Source of the DNA: Acetatifactor aquisgranensis
GTDB taxonomy: Bacteria; Bacillota; Clostridia; Lachnospirales; Lachnospiraceae
DNA length: 64,000 nt
Direction: 5' to 3'
NCBI RefSeq assembly: GCF_943193215.1
Contig: NZ_CALPDH010000019.1
Coordinates: forward strand, 1 to 64,000
The notes beneath the pieces were generated by a model, which was given only the letters and a program-made list of their open reading frames with translations, was not told the origin of the DNA and did not search any database. This document shows, piece after piece, positions 1 to 8,296 of this stretch (position 1 is the first letter of the stretch; the number at the start of each line of letters is the position of its first letter). The translations under genes were made by a program, and so were the position numbers.

Positions 1-108
1 GCAGAAGGCAGGGCAGAAGGCAGGGCAGAAGGCAGGGCAGAAGGCAGGGCAGAAGGCAGGGCAGAAGGCAGGGCAGAAGGCAGGGCAGAGGGCAGGGCAG
101 AGGGCAGA
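1..108 (+). repeat. 12-bp tandem repeat, nine units, inside a coding sequence
   Basis: Seven perfect copies of gcagaaggcagg run from 1 to 84, followed by two variants at 85-96 and 97-108 in which gaa becomes gag. Each unit encodes AEGR, so copy-number change keeps the frame. The array may extend to the left of the window. Confidence 0.97.
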
Positions 109-231
109 GAAAACGCCATCCTGGCATCCATACAGAACCTGATGGACAGCATGAAATGGACAGCCGAGCAGGCCATGGATGCATTGAAGCTTCCCGTGGA
201 TGACCGCGCCAAATATGTAGCCAAGCTTTAA
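1..231 (+). CDS. C-terminus of an Rpn-family recombination-promoting nuclease / putative transposase (5' end outside window)
   Basis: The reading frame is open from base 1 and stops at TAA 229-231. It encodes nine AEGR tetrapeptides and then a tail with the motif MDSMKWTAEQAMDALKLP and the ending DRAKYVAKL. That combination, a long (A/E)GR tract followed by a short helical tail with MKWTxEQAM, is what I know from the C-termini of Rpn/PD-(D/E)XK transposase-like proteins in Lachnospiraceae. The catalytic nuclease domain would lie upstream and is not visible, so activity cannot be judged. The family is known for RecA-independent recombination-promoting endonuclease activity. Assignment rests on the tail alone. 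Confidence 0.7.
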   Translation, partial: AEGRAEGRAEGRAEGRAEGRAEGRAEGRAEGRAEGRENAILASIQNLMDSMKWTAEQAMDALKLPVDDRAKYVAKL

Positions 232-364
232 GCGAAGAGAACGCTCTCCCGGCGCTCTGAAAGGGAGGGAGACCCGGCGGCCATGAGACAAACCGCAAAA
301 ACATGTATAAAGAGGTGCAGGGAGCCAATGAAAGAAGGGCATTCCATGGAAGAGGAGCATTCCG

Positions 365-3300
365 ATGAACAATATCTGCCGTGACATTTTCAGGGCCATC
401 CACGAGGGAAAATGGCTGCAGATCGAGTACAGGAACAGAGAAGTTCAGGTCACGAAGTATTGGATCGGCATCCGCAGCCTGAATCCGGAAAAGCGCACCC
501 TGTCCGTAGACGGCCTGCACCTTGGCCGGTTTACCACGGAAAGCTATGACGCCATCTATATAGATTCCATTCTCAGCTCTCAGATTGTGGAAGGGTCTTA
601 CCAGCCTGTCAATGAGGAGCTGGTGGAGGACATCTACCTGAATCCCTACAGATACAGATCCCTTTTCCGCAACTCCCCCAACCTGAAGATTCTGAATTAC
701 CTGGAAATGTGCAACCGCATGGACACAGTGCCCTACCGTTCAGACTTCGCCCTGATTCGTTACCTGGACAGGGAGAGCTTTACCGGGGAGGGCTATCCGC
801 TGGACGGGGAGCAGTTCCGCGCCATTGTCCGGAATTTCCAGAGGAGGACGGAGAAAGAAAAGGAAAAGGCCACCAGGCTCTCCATCCAGCAGCTGGCCAT
901 GAACGTGCTCAGCATCCATACCGCCAGGGGGCTTTATGTGCTGGCCTGCCGCAAGCTCCAGCTGGACGTGAAAAGCCGTCTCCTGCGCCCGGAGGAGGAC
1001 ATCACCATCTGCACGGAATTCCGCTACGGGGAGACCAAGGAGAACATCCGCAGATACCTGGACGGGGACGAGTACGAGCTCCTGGGCGATTTTGAGCGGA
1101 ATCAGGAGAAAATCAAGGACTGCGTCATGAAGCACAGCGGCAGGGTGTCAGGGGTGGACGACATGCCATACATCATCGGTCTGGGGATGGACATCGCCCT
1201 GGATCTCCACGGGGAATACCAGGCCATCATCAGGATGTATGACGAGGACAGGGCCACGGTGCCCCTGAAGGCCTTTTTCGGAGACCTTCTGGACAGGCCC
1301 CTGCGCAGGAAGAACTATCCCTTAGCCCTGATCGGCCGCCAGACCAATCTGGACCAGCTATTGGCCATCCACAATGCCATGAAGTACCCGGTGGCCTACA
1401 TCCAGGGCCCGCCCGGCACAGGGAAGACCAATACCATCCTCAACACCATCGTCACCGCCTTTTTCAACGAAAAGACGGTACTTTTTGCTTCCTATAACAA
1501 TCACCCTGTAAATACGGTGTTCGAGAAGCTGGCAGCCATGGAGTATCAGGGGAAGCGGATTCCATTCCCCGTCCTGCGGCTGGGAAACGTGGACAAGGTC
1601 CGGGAGGCCATAGGGTATATCCGGGAACTGTATGAACAGGCCCGGGGGATTACCGTATTCGAGGGTACCCTGGACCGGAGGAAGGACGACAGGGCCCACC
1701 GGGCGAAGGACCTGTCCAACCTGCTGCGCAGATATGAGGAAATGCTGGACTTGAAGGAGCGCCGCGAGACCCTGAACCGGATGCTTGAGTACCAGAGCCG
1801 GATGCAGATGTCCCTGGAGATGCTGCCCTTCCAGGCGGATCTCCAGGGCAGGCAGCTTAGGCAGATTCAGAACCGGATCGGACAGATGGGGGAGATTACG
1901 GACGGGGATGCCCTGGCCCTGCTGTACGACGATTTGGAGGAGCTGCGTAAATACCTCTATTACACATCTGCCCGGTATCTCAAGAAACTGGATGATAAGA
2001 AATATGCTAAATTGCGTGAAGTCCTCTTTGACACGGACGAAAAGGAGCAGACTGCCGCTTTTTCCAAATACCTGACAGAGACCGCAAACGTGAAGAAGCT
2101 CCAGGAAATCTTCCCCATCATCATCACCACCTGCATCTCCGCCCACAGGCTGGGGGAGCCGGGCCCCATGTTCGACATGGTCATCATGGACGAGGCCAGC
2201 CAGTGCAACACGGCGGTGTCTCTGGTGCCCATCCTGCGGGGTGAGAGCCTGATGCTGGTGGGGGATCCCCAGCAGCTCAACCCGGTGATCCTCTTAGAGG
2301 AGGCGCCCAACCGGAAGCTGCGGAAGAAGTACAATGTGGCCCAGGAGTACGATTACTGCAAAAATTCCATCTACAAGACCTTCCTGGCCTGCGATGCGGT
2401 CAGCGACGAGGTGCTGCTGCACAACCATTACCGCTGCAACAGGAAGATCATCGAATTCAACAATCAGAAGTATTACAATGCCAGGCTCCAGATCTGCTCC
2501 GAGAGCAAAGAGCCGCGCCCGCTGGTGTACGTGGACGTGAAGAACAGAGGGGAGGCCCTGCGCAATACGGCCCCCGGGGAGGTGGAGGAAATCCTGGGCT
2601 ACGCCAGGCGCCACAGGGAGCAGAGCATCGGGGTCATCACGCCTTTCGTGAACCAGAGGAAGCTCATCGAGGAGGCCCTGGAGCGGGAGGGGCTTTCCCA
2701 TGTGTCCTGCGGCACGGTGCATGCCTTTCAGGGGGATGAGAAGGACGTGGTGCTGTTCTCCACCGCCATCACCGACCAGACCCAGGCGGGTACTTACGAA
2801 TGGCTGAAGAACAATAAGGAGCTGATCAACGTGGCCACCTCCCGGGCCAGGGACCGCCTCATCCTGCTCTCCGACTCCGCGAACCTTGCCAGGCTCCACA
2901 GACAGGGCACGGAGGACGACCTGTATGAGCTGGTGGAATACGTGAAGAAGAACGGCGAGACCCGGGTCACCCGCAAGACGGCGAATTCCAGGGCCCTGGG
3001 GGTGAAGCCCTTCAGCACCGCCACGGAGGAGGCCTTTCTGGAGAACCTGAACCACGCCCTGGAGAACATCTGGCTGTCCCAGAACCGCTTCACCATACAG
3101 AAAGAGGTACCCATCTCCCAGGTCTTCGCGGAGGACATGGACCAAAGCGACCTGTTCCGTTCAGGCCGCTTCGACTTCGTGGTCTATGAGAAGCAGGGCC
3201 AGGAGCCACGCCCGGTGCTGGCCATCGAGCTGGACGGCAAGGAGCACTTCGAGGATGAGGTGGTGCTGAGCAGAGACAGGAGGAAGAGCGAGATCTGCGC

Positions 3301-3400
3301 GGCCCACGGTCTGCAGCTGATCCGGGTGGAGAATTCCTACGCCAGGCGCTACAGCCATATCAAGGGAATCTTGATGAACTATTTCTCGGTGCGGCACTGA
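365..3400 (+). CDS. WYL-like / superfamily-1 DNA helicase / C-terminal restriction-like nuclease fusion
   Basis: This 1011-residue protein starts at ATG 365 behind AGAGGAG (351-357). Three parts can be seen. Residues about 10-60 (KWLQIEYRNRE...) resemble a WYL domain, a ligand-sensing fold common in regulators and defence proteins. Residues about 335-880 form an SF1 helicase of the Upf1/Dna2 type: Walker A GPPGTGKT at 348-355, Walker B DEASQ at 609, then GDPQQL, VHAFQGDEKDVV and NVATSRARDRLIL. A long charged, probably coiled-coil insert sits between Walker A and B. The last about 90 residues (LAIELDGKEHF at about 952-962, with E955, D957 and K959) look like a DUF2726/Vsr-like PD-(D/E)XK nuclease. 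Known family chemistry implies ATP-driven DNA or RNA unwinding coupled to cleavage; the biological role is inferred. It appears to be transcribed alone. An anti-phage or DNA-repair role is possible but unproven. Confidence 0.85.
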   Translation: MNNICRDIFRAIHEGKWLQIEYRNREVQVTKYWIGIRSLNPEKRTLSVDGLHLGRFTTESYDAIYIDSILSSQIVEGSYQPVNEELVEDIYLNPYRYRSLFRNSPNLKILNYLEMCNRMDTVPYRSDFALIRYLDRESFTGEGYPLDGEQFRAIVRNFQRRTEKEKEKATRLSIQQLAMNVLSIHTARGLYVLACRKLQLDVKSRLLRPEEDITICTEFRYGETKENIRRYLDGDEYELLGDFERNQEKIKDCVMKHSGRVSGVDDMPYIIGLGMDIALDLHGEYQAIIRMYDEDRATVPLKAFFGDLLDRPLRRKNYPLALIGRQTNLDQLLAIHNAMKYPVAYIQGPPGTGKTNTILNTIVTAFFNEKTVLFASYNNHPVNTVFEKLAAMEYQGKRIPFPVLRLGNVDKVREAIGYIRELYEQARGITVFEGTLDRRKDDRAHRAKDLSNLLRRYEEMLDLKERRETLNRMLEYQSRMQMSLEMLPFQADLQGRQLRQIQNRIGQMGEITDGDALALLYDDLEELRKYLYYTSARYLKKLDDKKYAKLREVLFDTDEKEQTAAFSKYLTETANVKKLQEIFPIIITTCISAHRLGEPGPMFDMVIMDEASQCNTAVSLVPILRGESLMLVGDPQQLNPVILLEEAPNRKLRKKYNVAQEYDYCKNSIYKTFLACDAVSDEVLLHNHYRCNRKIIEFNNQKYYNARLQICSESKEPRPLVYVDVKNRGEALRNTAPGEVEEILGYARRHREQSIGVITPFVNQRKLIEEALEREGLSHVSCGTVHAFQGDEKDVVLFSTAITDQTQAGTYEWLKNNKELINVATSRARDRLILLSDSANLARLHRQGTEDDLYELVEYVKKNGETRVTRKTANSRALGVKPFSTATEEAFLENLNHALENIWLSQNRFTIQKEVPISQVFAEDMDQSDLFRSGRFDFVVYEKQGQEPRPVLAIELDGKEHFEDEVVLSRDRRKSEICAAHGLQLIRVENSYARRYSHIKGILMNYFSVRH

Positions 3401-3480
3401 GGGGACGACAACAGATCAGCACATGGAAAAATTTGAGTGGAGACTTCCGCAAATCTATGCTAAAATAAAATCATACATTT

Positions 3481-3585
3481 TTATACTGCATAACGCTGAA
3501 TACTGCCTAATGTAATCATGCGATTGAACCAGTCAGCGTTATGCAGTCTGGTTTCACGGCAAGTGAAATCGTTAGGCAGTATAAG
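3481..3585. repeat. Intergenic element with interlocked inverted repeats (copy A)
   Basis: Arm A at 3485-3499 is the exact reverse complement of 3533-3547 (15 bp). Arm B at 3500-3510 is the exact reverse complement of 3572-3582 (11 bp). The order A-B-A'-B' cannot form two nested stems. The outer ends (ttatactgc at 3481-3489 and gcagtataa at 3577-3585) are also complementary, and tttcac/gtgaaa (3552-3557/3563-3568) can form a small hairpin. Related sequence occurs at 27411-27479 and, as a half copy on the other strand, at 55987-56019. This suggests a non-coding mobile or MITE/REP-like family. Confidence 0.75.
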
Positions 3586-3619
3586 ATGTAGTCACGGAGT
3601 TGCTGGTGAGGGCAAGAAT

Positions 3620-5024
3620 ATGGAAAAATGCTTTAATACGGCAGGCATATGTTATCCGGAGGAGCATTACATGGTCAATCTGGACAGCCGTCTGCAGAAA
3701 ATCGTGCAGATGGTTGACAAAGGACAGTATTTCACCATAAACAGAGGAAGACAGTACGGAAAGACGACAATGATGAATCTGCTGGCCGAAAAGCTGTCGG
3801 GACATTACAGCGTCTTTTCCATCAGCTTCGAGGGCATAGGGGATGAACTGTGCCGTTCTGAGGAGGTTTTCTGCCAGACTTTTTTAGGGCTTTTGAATGA
3901 TGCCCTTTGCTATGAGGGCGTGGAGGGCATCTCCGAAGCGGTTCGGAGGGAATGCCGGGAGCTGAGCGAAGAGATTCCGCAGGGATACAGCATGATGAAG
4001 CTGTCCGGCTTTATCTCCAGGCTGTGCGGCGAGGCGGACCGCCCGGTGGTGCTGATGGTGGACGAGGTGGATCAGGCGGGCAACCATGGAATTTTCATCA
4101 CCTTTCTGGGACTGCTTCGGAAAAAGTTCCTGGCCAGGAAGAGACAGCCCGCTTTCCAGTCTGTCATCCTGGCAGGAGTCTATGATGTCCGGAACCTGAA
4201 GCTGCGGATACGGCAGGATTCAGAGCATCAGTACAACAGTCCCTGGAACATCGCGGCTAATCTGGCTCTGGATATGAGCTTTTCGGCAGAGGACATCGCG
4301 GGGATGCTGGCGGAGTATGAGGGGAATCATCATGTTGGCATGGACATTCCGCTGATAGCAGGCCTGCTCCATGATTACACCTCCGGTTATCCGTTTCTGG
4401 TGTCGCGCTTATGCGAGCTTATGGATATGGTCGTTCCGGGAAAAGAGGGCTTTCCAGACAGATGCTCCGCATGGACGAAGAACGGCGTGACGGAGGCCGT
4501 CAAAGAACTGCTGGCTGAGTCCAATCCGCTGTTTGACGATATGGTGAAGAAGCTGGAGGATTTCCCGGAGCTGAAGCGTACTTTCTATGCAATCCTGTTC
4601 AGGGGCGAGAAATTTGTCTTCAATACGGACAACCGTGTATTGGATATCGGGAGAATGTTTGGGATGATAAAAAGCCACGATGGGGCGGTAGCGGTAGCGA
4701 ACCGGATTTTCGAGACCAGGCTCTATAATCTGTTCCTGTCGGAGGAGATGCTGGGCGGGCAATTACTACGTGGAAGCCAGAACCCGCGACATGAGGCGGA
4801 CGGACATCATCATTGATTACCGGGGGGAGCAGTATGTCTGTGAGATGAAAATTTGGCGGGGGAATGAGTACAACAGTCGTGGGGAACGGCAATTGATTGG
4901 CTATCTGGACGATTATCATCTGACTAAGGGTTATATGGTCAGTTTCAATTTCAGTAAAAATAAGAAGACAGGCGTGCAAAAGCTTCTGATGGATGGCAGG
5001 ACAATCGTCGAGGCGGTGGTCTGA
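3620..5024 (+). pseudogene. AAA-like ATPase with PD-(D/E)XK tail, disrupted by an internal out-of-frame deletion
   Basis: ATG 3620 (MEKCFNTAG) opens an AAA-like ATPase frame with Walker A NRGRQYGKTTMM and Walker B VVLMVDEVDQAG. An upstream GTG/ATG extension to 3518 lies in the repeat element and is unlikely to be used. Up to about 4755 the frame reads ...ETRLYNLFLSEEML. It then runs out of frame and stops at 4816. A different frame from 4758 (GNYYVEARTRDM) continues with IDYRGEQYVCEMKIWRG and QLIGYLDDYHLTKGYMVSFNF to TGA 5024. That is the PD-(D/E)XK_9 nuclease end of the same family. In intact relatives, as I remember them, several tens of residues separate these two blocks, so a deletion and not a simple frameshift best explains the junction. 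The product would be an ATPase without its nuclease. Confidence 0.8.
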
Positions 5025-5092
5025 AGATGCTGTTATGACAGCGCTGGCAATGGATGGATAGGTATCTTTGATATAAGAAAGGAGAGGAGACA

Positions 5093-6226
5093 ATGCAGCT
5101 AAACGAAAAAGAGACAAAATGGGCCCAGGAGACCCTGGACAGGGTGGCCCACAAGCTGGAGAGAGTGGCAGAGCGGTCAAAGGACAAAATCCCCTACACC
5201 ACCCTCCACGGCGTCCATGACGACAAGTCCGGGGAGGAGATCGGCTGGTGGACCAACGGCTTCTGGGGCGGCATGATGTGGCAGATGTACGCCCTGACCG
5301 GAAAGGAACTTTACAAGGAGATTGCCGAGGACAACGAGCGGAAGCTGGACGCCTGCCTGATGGACATCAACAGGCTCGACCACGACAACGGCTTCCGGTG
5401 GCTCCCCACGGCCGTTGCGGACTACCGCGTGACCAAGAATCCCGCCTCCCGGAACAGAGGCCTGCTGGCCGCCGGGAACCTGGCCGGGCGCTTCAACAAC
5501 CGGGGGAACTTCATCCGGGCCTGGAACGACTGGGGGCCGGACGACCACAGGGGATGGGCCATCATCGACTGCATGATGAACCTGCCGCTCTTGTACTGGG
5601 CCAGCGAGGAGACCGGAGACCCCAGGTTCTCCCAGATAGCCGTGAGCCATGCCGATACGGCAGGCAAGAGCTTCATCCGGGGGGACGGCTCCTCCAACCA
5701 CATCGTGGAGTTCGACTTAGAGACCGGCGAAATGGTGAAAAGCTACGGCGGCCAGGGCTTCGGGGAAGGCTCCTCCTGGACCAGAGGCCAGAGCTGGGCG
5801 CTGTACGGCTTTACATTAAGCCACCTGCACACCAAGGATCCGGCCTACCTGGCCACCGCCGAGCGTGTGGCGAATTACTTCATCGCCAACATCCCGGAGA
5901 GCGGCTTCATCCCCGTGGACTTCCGCCAGCCTGTGGACGTGGCGCTGGAGGATTCCACGGCGGCTGCCATCGCCTCCTGCGGCCTGATAGAGCTGGCCAA
6001 GCTGAAGGAAGGCCGCCAGAGCAGGATCTACCTGTCAGCGGCCCTGAAGATGCTGGGGGCCCTGGCGGAGGAGCGGGTGCGCTGGAACGAGGAGGAGGAC
6101 AATCTCCTGGAGAAATGCACCGCGGCCTACCACGACCAGGAGCATGAGTTCTCCATCATCTACGGAGACTACTATTTCCTGGAGGCGTTAATGAAGCTGA
6201 ACGGCAGGGAGCTTTTCATCTGGTAG
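5093..6226 (+). CDS. Glycoside hydrolase family 88 unsaturated glucuronyl/rhamnogalacturonyl hydrolase
   Basis: A 377-residue protein of the size usual for GH88, starting at ATG 5093 after AAGGAGAGGAG. The (alpha/alpha)6-barrel motifs are present: GWWTNGFWGGMMW near 51-63, HDNGFRW with D98, and GWAIIDCMMNLPLLYW with D159. These aspartates match the two catalytic acids known from Bacillus unsaturated glucuronyl hydrolase (D88 and D149). SSWTRGQSWALYGF follows, as expected. There is no signal peptide, so it acts in the cytoplasm on unsaturated uronic disaccharides released by polysaccharide lyases. It precedes the ABC importer but is separated from it by a strong terminator, so it is probably its own transcription unit. 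Exact substrate is not predictable. Confidence 0.92.
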   Translation: MQLNEKETKWAQETLDRVAHKLERVAERSKDKIPYTTLHGVHDDKSGEEIGWWTNGFWGGMMWQMYALTGKELYKEIAEDNERKLDACLMDINRLDHDNGFRWLPTAVADYRVTKNPASRNRGLLAAGNLAGRFNNRGNFIRAWNDWGPDDHRGWAIIDCMMNLPLLYWASEETGDPRFSQIAVSHADTAGKSFIRGDGSSNHIVEFDLETGEMVKSYGGQGFGEGSSWTRGQSWALYGFTLSHLHTKDPAYLATAERVANYFIANIPESGFIPVDFRQPVDVALEDSTAAAIASCGLIELAKLKEGRQSRIYLSAALKMLGALAEERVRWNEEEDNLLEKCTAAYHDQEHEFSIIYGDYYFLEALMKLNGRELFIW

Positions 6227-6294
6227 GACAGCATATTGCCAAAGCGGCATGAAAAATGTTCTCTTCAAAAATAACAAATTTTACAAAACTGACT

Positions 6295-6357
6295 TAAAAG
6301 TGATCATATTTCCGATAAAAGCAGTCGAAATTGGAAATGGATCACTTTTATTTTTTG
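6295..6357 (+). terminator. Rho-independent terminator after the GH88 gene
   Basis: Arms taaaagtgatc (6295-6305) and gatcactttta (6340-6350) are perfectly complementary. An inner stem atttcc/ggaaat (6308-6313/6333-6338) closes a 19-nt loop. The tract after the stem is T-rich (ttttatttttt). Confidence 0.8.
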
Positions 6358-6369
6358 ACAATATCACAT

Positions 6370-6384
6370 AGAAAGCGTTTGGTA
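6370..6384. promoter_or_regulatory. cre-like / LacI-family-like operator upstream of the ABC operon
   Basis: agaaagcgtttggta resembles the CcpA catabolite-response element pattern (tgaaagcgttttca type), with the central aaagcgtt intact. It lies 63 bp before the first permease start, just after a TTGACA at 6355-6360. Such a site would suit catabolite control of a sugar importer. No biochemical support. Confidence 0.35.
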
Positions 6385-6447
6385 AAAATGATAAAATCTG
6401 CATTATCAACAAATAAAAACTTCATAAACTTGAAGGAGGGCGGGAAT

Positions 6448-7338
6448 ATGTTCAACAAAAAGTTCCTGAAGCATTATTACATAATGCTGATACCGGCAAT
6501 TATCTGGCTGGTGCTTTTCAACATTGTGCCGATGTTCGGCATCGTGATGGCGTTCGAGGATTTCAACCCTGGCCTGGGCATGTGGAAGTCGCCGTTCATC
6601 GGCTTCGCAAACTTCGAGTACATGTTCCAGATGAGCGACATCAGACAGGTCCTGACCAATACCATCATAATCGCCATGGGCAAGATCATAGCGAACCTGG
6701 TGGTGCCCCTGGTGTTCGCGATTCTGCTGAACGAGCTGTGTATCCAGAAGCTGTACCGGCCCATTCAGACCATCGTATATCTTCCCTATTTCCTGTCATG
6801 GGTCATCCTGGCGAAGATTGTGCTGAACATCTTCGGTTACGTGGGCCCCATCAACTCGGTGATTAACTTCTTCGGCGGGGAGAGCATCAACTTCTTTGGT
6901 ACGGACAGCATGTTCCGGCCTTTGGTCATCGGCACGGACATCTGGAAGAACTTCGGCTACAATGCCATCATCTATCTGTCCACTATGCTGGGAATCGCGC
7001 CTGAACTCTACGAGGCAGCGGCTGTGGACGGCGCAGGGCGCTTCAAGCGGATCTGGCACATCACCCTGCCTGGCATCAAGATGACAGTGGCACTGCTGGC
7101 GATCCTGTCCCTGGGCAATGTGCTGAACGCGGGCTTCGACCAGATTTTCAACCTGTACAATCCGCTGGTGTACTCCACGGGCGACATCCTGGATACATGG
7201 GTGTACAGAGCCGGTCTCGTCAATCTGCAGTTTTCCCTGGCCACAGCGGTGGGTTTGCTGAAATCCGTGGTAAGCTTCGTGCTGATTACCTTAGGGTATT
7301 GGATGGCGGATAAGTTCGCGGGATATAAGTTATTCTAA
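6448..7338 (+). CDS. Carbohydrate ABC transporter permease, LplB type
   Basis: The 296-residue protein starts at ATG 6448, placed 8 nt after GGAGGGCGG; a longer in-frame start at 6331 lies in the terminator/promoter region and is rejected. Six hydrophobic segments are visible, beginning with YYIMLIPAIIWLVLFNIVPM. The cytoplasmic EAA-type loop reads ELYEAAAVDGAGRFKRIWHITLP, the contact surface for the shared ATPase. It forms the membrane channel with the LplC-like partner 15 bp downstream and the lipoprotein after that. No ATPase is encoded here, which is normal for this importer type because a shared MsmX/MsiK-like ATPase serves several systems. The operon context points to alpha-glucan or uronate oligosaccharides. 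Confidence 0.93.
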   Translation: MFNKKFLKHYYIMLIPAIIWLVLFNIVPMFGIVMAFEDFNPGLGMWKSPFIGFANFEYMFQMSDIRQVLTNTIIIAMGKIIANLVVPLVFAILLNELCIQKLYRPIQTIVYLPYFLSWVILAKIVLNIFGYVGPINSVINFFGGESINFFGTDSMFRPLVIGTDIWKNFGYNAIIYLSTMLGIAPELYEAAAVDGAGRFKRIWHITLPGIKMTVALLAILSLGNVLNAGFDQIFNLYNPLVYSTGDILDTWVYRAGLVNLQFSLATAVGLLKSVVSFVLITLGYWMADKFAGYKLF

Positions 7339-7353
7339 TAAGGAGGAGACACC

Positions 7354-8241
7354 ATGAATATAAAAGATAATTCTGTAGGATCGAAAGTATTTGATGTCAT
7401 AAATGTCATCATATTGGTGCTGATCGGCCTCATGTGTCTGCTGCCCCTTTGGTATGTGCTGTGTGTATCCTTAAGCTCCAAGGACGCGGTGAATGCCGGA
7501 CTGGTATCCTTCTGGCCCGTGGGCTTCAATGTGGACTCTTACAAGAAGATCGTAGGCGAGGGCGCTTTCTTCCAGGCCTTCTGGAACTCCATCTGCAGGG
7601 TGGTGCTGGGAACCGTGGTGAGCCTGGGCTGCATCCTGATGGCGGCCTACCCCCTTTCCAGGACAAAGGCCCAGTTCCCCAAGCGCAACATATTCATGTG
7701 GATTTTAATCTTCTGCATGTTGTTCAACGGCGGTACGGTGCCCTGGTACCTGACCATGCGCAACTACAAGCTGATTGACAATATCTGGGGCCTGGTGCTG
7801 GCAGGCGGGCTTCCGGTGTACAATGTGATACTGGCCATGAACTTCTTCAAGAACCTCCCCTCCGAGCTGGAGGAGGCGGCGCTGGTGGACGGGGCCGGCC
7901 CCTGGAGGATATGGGCTTCCATCTATATCCCTCTGGCCAAGCCCAGCATCGCCACCATTACCCTGTTCACCATCGTGGGCTACTGGAACGAGTTCTTCCA
8001 GGGCCTGGTGCTGAGCACCAAGGAGGCCAGCTATCCCCTGCAGACCTACATACAGCAGATGGTGGTGACCCTTGATTACTCCACCATGAACGCGGAGCAG
8101 ATCGCGGCTGCCTCCAAGCTGAACAACCAGTCTTTGGACGCGGCGAAGATCTTCATCGCCATGGTGCCCGTGCTGATCGTGTATCCGTTCCTGCAGAAGT
8201 ACTTCGTCAAAGGTATTACTTTGGGTTCCGTAAAGGGTTGA
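7354..8241 (+). CDS. Carbohydrate ABC transporter permease, LplC/YtcP type
   Basis: A 295-residue inner-membrane permease starting at ATG 7354 after AAGGAGGAGA. It has six predicted membrane segments and the EAA loop ELEEAALVDGAGPWRIWASIYIPLAKP. It ends with KYFVKGITLGSVKG, the ending typical of YtcP/LplC permeases. It sits 15 bp after the LplB-like gene, so the two are almost certainly co-translated and form a heterodimer. The family transports complex oligosaccharides such as arabinosyl, rhamnogalacturonan or alpha-glucan fragments. Substrate here is inferred only from the neighbours. Confidence 0.93.
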   Translation: MNIKDNSVGSKVFDVINVIILVLIGLMCLLPLWYVLCVSLSSKDAVNAGLVSFWPVGFNVDSYKKIVGEGAFFQAFWNSICRVVLGTVVSLGCILMAAYPLSRTKAQFPKRNIFMWILIFCMLFNGGTVPWYLTMRNYKLIDNIWGLVLAGGLPVYNVILAMNFFKNLPSELEEAALVDGAGPWRIWASIYIPLAKPSIATITLFTIVGYWNEFFQGLVLSTKEASYPLQTYIQQMVVTLDYSTMNAEQIAAASKLNNQSLDAAKIFIAMVPVLIVYPFLQKYFVKGITLGSVKG

Positions 8242-8296
8242 TTTTTCCCATATGGAATCTGAATGAAAATACAAATAAAAAATGGAGGGAAGTATT

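Noticed and set aside
1..108. Possible CRISPR-like or satellite array
   Set aside because: Units are contiguous with no spacers, and they are in frame with a coding sequence.
6331..6447. A longer start for the LplB-like permease
   Set aside because: It begins inside the terminator hairpin of the preceding gene; the strong GGAGGG site directs translation to 6448.
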